This document shows, one piece after another, positions 21,475-26,373 of a DNA stretch of 26,373 nt. Position numbers and translations under genes: made by a program. This DNA comes from DATLAN01 sp035527455 (lineage in GTDB: Bacteria > Planctomycetota > Planctomycetia > Pirellulales > Thermoguttaceae): NCBI GenBank assembly GCA_035527455.1, contig DATLAN010000239.1, positions 1 through 26,373 of the forward strand. The letters run 5' to 3'. Numbering within the stretch: the stretch's first letter is position 1; every line of letters begins with the position of its first letter. Under the pieces are notes generated by a model that was not told the DNA's origin, ran no database searches, and worked only from the letters and a program-made list of their open reading frames with translations.

Positions 21475-24347
21475 GTGACACCGCTTCCAGCAGTCGACCA
21501 ACACAACATCCGTCGCCGGACCTCGGTGATGCGAATACGTTGCGCGCCGGAGGCGCGCAAGGGGCCGGCGGAAAGCCGATCCCGCTGCACGACGATCAAC
21601 TGACGATCATTTCCAGCCAGCCCCCGATTCCCGCGCCGGCCGTTTCCGACTCGACCCATCGAATCCTGCACGGCAAGCTCATGCCGGGCGACCGGTTGGG
21701 ACACTTCGAGCTGGTCCGCTACGTCGGCGGCGGAGGCATGGGACGCGTCTTCTGTGCCGTGGACACGCGGTTGGGGCGCACCGTGGCGCTGAAGCTTCTC
21801 CCGCCCGAGCAGGCCCACAGCGAAGAAACGCGCCTGCGGTTCCAGAACGAAGCCCAATCCGCCGCCCGACTCGATCACGAGAACATCGCCCGGGTCTATC
21901 ACGTCGGCGAGGACCGCGGGCTGCACTACATCGTCTTCGAGTTCGTCGAAGGGGTGAACATCCGTACGCTGGTCGAGCAGACGGGACCTTTGCCGCTGGC
22001 CGAGACGGTCAGTTATTCGCTGCAGATCGTCGAGGCCCTGGCGCACGCCGCCGACCGCGAGGTCGTCCATCGCGACATCAAACCGTCGAACATCCTGATC
22101 ACTCCCGAGGGCCGCGTCAAACTGATCGACATGGGTCTGGCCCGCCTTCGCCGTGCCAACGCGACGGACAACGACTTGACGGCCAGCGGCGTCACGCTGG
22201 GTACGTTCGACTACATCTCGCCCGAGCAGGCACGCGACCCTCGTACCGCCGACGTGCGCAGCGACATCTACTCGCTGGGGTGTACGTTCTTCTACATGCT
22301 CGCCGGGCGGCCGCCCTTCCCGGAAGGGACCGTGTTGCAGAAGCTCCTGCAGCACCAGGCCGACCAGCCGCCCGACATTCGCCAGTTCCGGCCGGAATTG
22401 CCCGACGAGGCGGCTCGCGTGCTGCGCAAAATGTTGGCCAAGGACCCTCGCCACCGGTACCGTTTTCCCGTCGAGTTGGTCGAGGATTTGACGATGCTGG
22501 CCCAGCAGATCGGCTTGCACCCGATCGGATCGGGTAGCCGGGTGCTGGTCATTCCGCGGGAACCGAAGGTCTCCTTCCTCTACCGCCACTTGCCGTGGAC
22601 GGCTCCGGTGGCCGCCCTGATCTGCATCGTGTTTCTGCTGGATTTCTTTTTGGGGGCCGCCGACCAGGTCCTCCCGCCGCAACCCACCGCGCCGCTGGCC
22701 AAAACCGGCAACTCGGACGCACCGGTGAACGACGTTGGCGGTACGCCGGAGAAAACACAGCCTCAGGTCGAACCGGGGCAACCCAACGGGTCCAAAAGCG
22801 AGGACCCGCGCCGGCCGGCCGATCCGAGCGATGCCGGAAACATCGGCGACCCGCCGGTCAAACCGGTCGGGCCGCCGGCCGAGAAGTCGGGCACACCCCT
22901 CAACTTCAACCCCGCCGCCCGATTCGTCAGCACGCGGCGGGAAGGCTACGCCCTGGAGTTTCTTCCCATGGGCAGCGGCCTCTCGGTCCTGGAAGGGACT
23001 TCCCGCGCGCTCAGCGTGGTCCCGGAAAACGAGGCCTTCTCGGGACGCCTGACCGGCGCCACGGGAATGGCGACCGAACCGGCGGTCGGACTGCCGAGCG
23101 ATCCGGGAACCAAGCGGACCGGTCTGCTGGTGGTCAACGGTTCGGTGGAAGGGGAAAACGAGTTCCCGTCGCTCAGTGCCGCTTGCCGCGCGGCCGTCAA
23201 CGGAGACGTGATCGAGTTGCGATACGACGGGCGGCGAGAAGAACGGCCGATCTCGCTGGCCAACGTGAAGGTGAAGATCCGGGCCGGCGAAAACTATCGC
23301 CCCGTAATCGTGTTCCAACCCGGCGAAGGGGATCTCGACCCGATGAAGTATCCCCGCAGCATGTTCACGTTGAACTCGGGCGAACTCGAACTGACCGACG
23401 TAGCCGTCGAGTTGCACGTTCCTCGGACGGTTCCCGCCGAGAGCTGGTCGCTCGTGGAGGCCCGGGGAAGCCAGACCGTGCGGCTGGAAGACTGCTGGCT
23501 GTCGATCTACAACGCCTCGGATCAACGCACCGCTTATCATGAAGACGTGGCGTTCATCCGCGTGAAATCGGCTCCGGATGCCGACGCGCCGCCTCCGGAC
23601 GACGGTTCCGCCAACGTCGCCGAGGCGACCATCTCGCTGGTCGACTGCGTGGCCCGGGGCGAAGCCGTCTTTCTTTCCGCCGCCGATGCACAGCCGCTGC
23701 ACTTGGGCTGGGAAAACGGGCTCCTGGTCACGACCGAGCGGCTGCTGACCGTTCATGGCAGCCAGAAGAAGCCCCCGCCGGGCGCCGCCGTTCGGATCGA
23801 CTTGCAGCATTTGACCGCCAGAACTCAGAGCGGCTTCTGCGGGATGTTCGACAGCACGCTGGTCCCGCACCGGCCGGATGCCCAAATCCAGTGTGCCAAC
23901 AGCATCTTGATGGCCGGCCCGCGGGTTTCCCTGATCGAACAGAGGGGGATCGACGACCTGGTCAATTACTACCTGAACGTCGAGTGGATCGGCGACCGCA
24001 ACTTCTACGAAGGCTTCGATGCCTTCTGGAAGGTTTGCGACCTCGACGAGGTGCCCCTGGACGTTCCCATGGATTTCGCGGCGTGGAATTCGCATTGGGG
24101 CGGCGAGGACGAGAATTTGCCGCACGCCGACCAGGTGATTTGGGCGCAGTTGCCCGAGCCGGACCACCCCTTGCACGCCCACACGCCGGCCGACTACGCC
24201 CTGAGCGAGTCGACCGAGACCAGCCCCAATCCGGCGGTCGGTGCCGCCGGCGGCGGCCGCGACGCCGGTTTTCGCGCCGATCGGCTGCCCCCGTTGCCCG
24301 CCGAACCGGCCGCCGAAGAGCCGGAACTCGCTGAAACCTCGTCGTGA
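21471..24347 (+). CDS. membrane Ser/Thr protein kinase with extracytoplasmic beta-rich domain
   Basis: This is a 958-residue Hanks-type kinase. After a polar N-terminus (1-75), the kinase domain covers about 78-345: glycine loop GGGGMG at 86-91, VALK with K108, HRDIKPSNIL (H200-R-D202, K204, N207), D220-M-G in place of D-F-G, SPEQA at 250-254 and DIYSLGC at 265-271. One membrane segment lies at about 378-396. A Pro/Gly-rich linker to about 470 leads to an outside domain with pectate-lyase/beta-helix-like features (SLSAACRAAVNGDVIELRYDG near 565, then ELELTDVAVELHV and VRLEDCWLSIYN). A disordered, acidic tail ends it. Substrates are unknown; the outside part probably senses a ligand or surface. 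A good promoter, a structured leader and an overlapping upstream ORF suggest controlled expression. Confidence 0.92.
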   Translation: MSDTASSSRPTQHPSPDLGDANTLRAGGAQGAGGKPIPLHDDQLTIISSQPPIPAPAVSDSTHRILHGKLMPGDRLGHFELVRYVGGGGMGRVFCAVDTRLGRTVALKLLPPEQAHSEETRLRFQNEAQSAARLDHENIARVYHVGEDRGLHYIVFEFVEGVNIRTLVEQTGPLPLAETVSYSLQIVEALAHAADREVVHRDIKPSNILITPEGRVKLIDMGLARLRRANATDNDLTASGVTLGTFDYISPEQARDPRTADVRSDIYSLGCTFFYMLAGRPPFPEGTVLQKLLQHQADQPPDIRQFRPELPDEAARVLRKMLAKDPRHRYRFPVELVEDLTMLAQQIGLHPIGSGSRVLVIPREPKVSFLYRHLPWTAPVAALICIVFLLDFFLGAADQVLPPQPTAPLAKTGNSDAPVNDVGGTPEKTQPQVEPGQPNGSKSEDPRRPADPSDAGNIGDPPVKPVGPPAEKSGTPLNFNPAARFVSTRREGYALEFLPMGSGLSVLEGTSRALSVVPENEAFSGRLTGATGMATEPAVGLPSDPGTKRTGLLVVNGSVEGENEFPSLSAACRAAVNGDVIELRYDGRREERPISLANVKVKIRAGENYRPVIVFQPGEGDLDPMKYPRSMFTLNSGELELTDVAVELHVPRTVPAESWSLVEARGSQTVRLEDCWLSIYNASDQRTAYHEDVAFIRVKSAPDADAPPPDDGSANVAEATISLVDCVARGEAVFLSAADAQPLHLGWENGLLVTTERLLTVHGSQKKPPPGAAVRIDLQHLTARTQSGFCGMFDSTLVPHRPDAQIQCANSILMAGPRVSLIEQRGIDDLVNYYLNVEWIGDRNFYEGFDAFWKVCDLDEVPLDVPMDFAAWNSHWGGEDENLPHADQVIWAQLPEPDHPLHAHTPADYALSESTETSPNPAVGAAGGGRDAGFRADRLPPLPAEPAAEEPELAETSS

Positions 24348-24367
24348 AGGCCGTGATTTTGCCCCGA

Positions 24368-24395
24368 TTGAACGTCTCGGGCGATGCGGTACAAT
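24368..24395 (+). promoter_or_regulatory. candidate promoter of the cupin gene
   Basis: TTGAAC (24368-24373) and TACAAT (24390-24395) are 16 bases apart, about 245 bases before the cupin ATG. The leader would include the hairpin at 24461-24552. Confidence 0.5.
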
Positions 24396-24460
24396 GGCGG
24401 GGGAATGGTGGCCTGGGTCTTCGCCGGCGGTTCGTCGTGCCCGAGTTCATGCGGTTGCGT

Positions 24461-24552
24461 GGCTGGGGTCGAGGTGCGAGGGACGAGCACTGAGCCCCCA
24501 GTCCTGGCTTTCTGGGGACTCAGCACTCGTTCCTCGTGCTTCGACCCCAGCC
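24461..24552. repeat. 41-bp imperfect inverted repeat in the cupin leader
   Basis: Arms 24461-24501 and 24512-24552 pair with a 10-base loop. About eight positions differ, all transitions, several of which still allow G-U pairs in RNA. The outer part GGCTGGGGTCGA is perfect. It could be a diverged dispersed repeat or a leader structure. Confidence 0.75.
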
Positions 24553-24640
24553 ACCCGTCACCCGTCGGGCTACTACGAGCGTTGACCGGTGATCCGGGTC
24601 CAAAGCACACGGTGTTCCGCAAAACGCAAAGGAAACGTTC

Positions 24641-25042
24641 ATGAGCGGCAAATTCGTACCCGCGGCGGAGGCCGTCCGCCAGCAGCTCGATTGGGGGTCG
24701 TTGGGCTGGTGCAGCCGGCCGGCCGATACCAGCGCGGAGAAGCTGGTGGTGATCGAGGTCACGCTGGCTCCCGGCGGCGGCCACGCCTTCCACAAGCATC
24801 CCCGCCAGGAAGAGGTGATCTACGTGATCGACGGCCAGGTGGAGCAGTGGCGAGAAGACGAGCTTCGCGTGCTCCGTCCGGGCGATTCGGTCTTCCTGCC
24901 GGCCGGCACGGTCCACGCCTCGTTCAACACGGCCGACCGCGACGCCAAGCTCCTGGCGATCCTCTCCCCGGCGGTCAATGACGAAGACGGTTACGAAGTC
25001 GTCGAGGTCGCCGACGAGGCCCCCTGGAACGGACTTCGCTGA
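24641..25042 (+). CDS. single-domain cupin protein
   Basis: This is a 133-residue cupin. Motif 1 is GGGHAFHKHPRQEEVIYVIDG (metal ligands H-x-H and E, about residues 46-66) and motif 2 is GDSVFLPAGTVHASFN (G-x5-P-x-G-x2-H-x3-N). The fold is a small beta-barrel with one metal site. Functions range from isomerase and dioxygenase to sugar binding, and the sequence does not choose among them. AAAGGA lies 7 bases before the ATG. It is a single gene between the kinase and the tRNA. Confidence 0.9.
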   Translation: MSGKFVPAAEAVRQQLDWGSLGWCSRPADTSAEKLVVIEVTLAPGGGHAFHKHPRQEEVIYVIDGQVEQWREDELRVLRPGDSVFLPAGTVHASFNTADRDAKLLAILSPAVNDEDGYEVVEVADEAPWNGLR

Positions 25043-25068
25043 AACCTGGAGGCATTCCCTGCCCATTG

Positions 25069-25142
25069 GGTCGCTTAGCGCAGTTGGTTAGCGCACCTCC
25101 CTTACAAGGAGGGGGTCACTGGTTCGAGTCCAGTAGCGACCA
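25069..25142 (+). tRNA. tRNA-Val (anticodon UAC)
   Basis: The 74-base sequence folds as a tRNA. The acceptor GGTCGCT (25069-25075) pairs with AGCGACC (25135-25141). The anticodon stem CCTCC/GGAGG encloses the loop CTTACAA with anticodon TAC, which reads GTA (Val). The T loop GGTTCGAGTCC is canonical. CCA is not encoded; the discriminator is A at 25142. An integrase gene begins 127 bases downstream, so the 3' half is the likely attachment site. Confidence 0.93.
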
Positions 25143-25218
25143 CTTCGACGTAAACCTAGCCGAATCAAGGACTTAGATACCTGCCGATGGTCGGCAGTGC
25201 GGCCTGAAAACCGAGGGC

Positions 25219-25242
25219 GCAAAACGGTACATACCGTTTTGC
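25219..25242. promoter_or_regulatory. 22-of-24 palindrome upstream of the integrase
   Basis: Arms GCAAAACGGTA (25219-25229) and TACCGTTTTGC (25232-25242) are exact reverse complements around CA. The site lies 27 bases before the integrase ATG and 14 bases before its AGGAG. It is a candidate operator or recombinase arm site; there is no T-tract to make it a terminator. Confidence 0.55.
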
Positions 25243-25269
25243 ACTTTAGGCAAGACAGGAGAACCGCAC

Positions 25270-26373
25270 ATGCCAAGACTCGTCCACTCCACCCCAAAGT
25301 ACCGCAAGCACCGGGCCTCCGGGCAGGCGGTCGTCACAATCCAGGGAAAAGACTTCTACTTGGGTCCCTGGAAAAGCAAGGCAAGTCTGGTCGAGTACGA
25401 CCGTCTGATTGCCGAATGGCTGGCCAATGGTAGGCACGCACCCGTCCCTGCAGAAGACCGACGCGATCTGACCGTTACAGAGGTGGTGGCCCGATACTGG
25501 AGGTTCGCCAAGCAGCATTACCAGAAAGACGGGAAGCCGACCAGCAGCCTTGACGAGGTTCGGCTGTCTCTGAAGCCAGTCCGGGAAGTCTACGGCCACA
25601 CGCTGGCCCGAGACTTCGGCCCGCTGGCATTGAAAGCCGTCCGGCAGAGAATGGTCGATGCTGGCCAGTCCCGCGGTACGGTCAACAAGCGGATCGCAAC
25701 GGTGAAGCGTGCCTTCAAATGGGCCGTGTCTGAGGAGCTGGTGCCCCCATCCGTCCATCATGCTCTGTCGGCTGTGGCTGGGCTACAGAAGGGACGCACG
25801 ACCGCGCCCGAATCAAACGGTGTTCCCCCTGTACCCGAGGAGGTCGTCCAGGCCACGCTGCCCCACTTGCCCGAGATCGTGGCCGACATGGTTTGGTTTC
25901 AGCGTCTGACGGGCGCCCGGCCCGGTGAGGTATGTATCGTCCGGCCGTGCGACATCGACCGTACGGGCGACGTGTGGGTCTTTCGGCCCGAATCCCACAA
26001 GATGGAACACCACGGCCGGGAACGGCTGATCTTCATCGGGCCGAAGGGGCAGGCCATCTTGCGGCCGTACCTGCTGCGGTCGGCCGAAGCCTACTGCTTT
26101 TCCCCAGCCGAGTCTGTCAAGAAGCATCTTGCCGAGAAGCACGCCAGCCGCAAGACGCCCCTGCAGTACGGGAATCGTCCGGGAACGAATCGGAAGCGTC
26201 GGCCGAAGAGGAAGGCCGGGGATTGCTACACCCGGGACAGCTACCGCCGGGCCATCCATCGGGCTTGCACTGAGGCCGAGGTGGAACAATGGAGTCCGAA
26301 CAGGTTGCGCCACTCTGCGGGGACGGAGATCAGGAAGCGTTTTGGCCTGGAGGCCGCGCAGGTGACGCTGGGG
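25270..26373 (+). CDS. tyrosine-recombinase integrase, 3' end outside window
   Basis: The frame is open from the ATG at 25270 to the last base (368 codons), so the end is missing. AGGAG (25257-25261) is 8 bases upstream. An N-terminal AP2-like/arm domain (YRKHRASGQAVVTIQGKDFYLGPW) is followed by a SAM-like core-binding domain (about 68-160) and the catalytic domain. The first catalytic Arg is R217 (TGARPGEV) and a candidate Lys is K244. Box II reads SPNRLRHSAGTEIR, so the first His of H-x-x-R is Asn344 while R347 and H348 are kept; a P-N-x-L-R-H form is, from memory, common in planctomycete integrases. The last His and the Tyr nucleophile would lie beyond the window. Placement just after tRNA-Val suggests the edge of an integrated island. 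Confidence 0.9.
   Translation, partial: MPRLVHSTPKYRKHRASGQAVVTIQGKDFYLGPWKSKASLVEYDRLIAEWLANGRHAPVPAEDRRDLTVTEVVARYWRFAKQHYQKDGKPTSSLDEVRLSLKPVREVYGHTLARDFGPLALKAVRQRMVDAGQSRGTVNKRIATVKRAFKWAVSEELVPPSVHHALSAVAGLQKGRTTAPESNGVPPVPEEVVQATLPHLPEIVADMVWFQRLTGARPGEVCIVRPCDIDRTGDVWVFRPESHKMEHHGRERLIFIGPKGQAILRPYLLRSAEAYCFSPAESVKKHLAEKHASRKTPLQYGNRPGTNRKRRPKRKAGDCYTRDSYRRAIHRACTEAEVEQWSPNRLRHSAGTEIRKRFGLEAAQVTLG

Noticed and set aside
20790..24182. Open frame of over 1,100 codons antisense to the kinase
   Set aside because: The plus strand has all the kinase motifs and a good promoter. The antisense frame has no recognisable domain.
24396..24640. Riboswitch before the cupin gene
   Set aside because: There is a large hairpin but no match to a known riboswitch core. 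It may just be a dispersed repeat.

Overview
The window is about 26.4 kb of GC-rich bacterial DNA that looks chromosomal. The best guess is a planctomycete, probably Pirellulales-like. The case rests on several traits: a large Ser/Thr kinase with one membrane segment and a long C-terminal extracytoplasmic part, secreted FG-GAP/VCBS and Tat-exported proteins, lpxB (a Gram-negative envelope), loosely packed short operons, few strong Shine-Dalgarno sites, many dispersed palindromic repeats, and an integrase with the P-N-x-L-R-H box. The lineage is inference; no marker gene is present.

Layout. 1-2.4 kb (minus): the N-terminal 625 codons of a CusB/HlyD-type metal-efflux adaptor with two heavy-metal-binding domains, behind a small exported Cys-rich protein. 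2.4-2.9 kb: a gene-free block of nested inverted repeats that looks like a MITE. 2.9-4.9 kb: a secreted VCBS-repeat protein, then a convergent ParE/RelE-type toxin with its addiction-module antitoxin. 5.0-6.8 kb (minus): a secreted alpha/beta hydrolase. 7.1-8.8 kb: tmk and holB (dTMP kinase and clamp-loader delta prime). 8.9-9.7 kb (minus): uppP. 10.0-11.0 kb: a secreted protein with five 11-residue repeats and a small lipoprotein. 11.0-13.5 kb (minus): a Tat-exported metallophosphoesterase and two paralogous membrane-anchored TlpA/thioredoxin-fold proteins that both lack the CxxC cysteines. 13.9-17.3 kb: a CYTH protein, an MFS transporter and a FtsX-type ABC permease. 17.3-18.4 kb (minus): a BASS-family symporter and a 48-residue membrane protein. 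18.7-20.9 kb: lpxB and a site-2 protease. 21.3-24.3 kb: a consensus sigma-70 promoter, a structured leader with a 14-codon upstream ORF, and the kinase. 24.6-25.0 kb: a cupin. 25.07 kb to the end: tRNA-Val(UAC) followed by a tyrosine integrase that runs off the window, probably the edge of an integrated element.

The genes do not form one pathway. Envelope maintenance (uppP, lpxB, site-2 protease, lipoproteins, efflux) and replication housekeeping (tmk, holB) dominate.

The least explained signals lie between genes. Three unrelated genes (holB, the CYTH gene and the ABC permease) have C-rich heptanucleotide arrays running directly into their ATG, with no Shine-Dalgarno site and a predicted G-quadruplex motif on the template strand. 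At least six families of palindromic repeats fill the spacers, and two of them encode the C-termini of neighbouring proteins.
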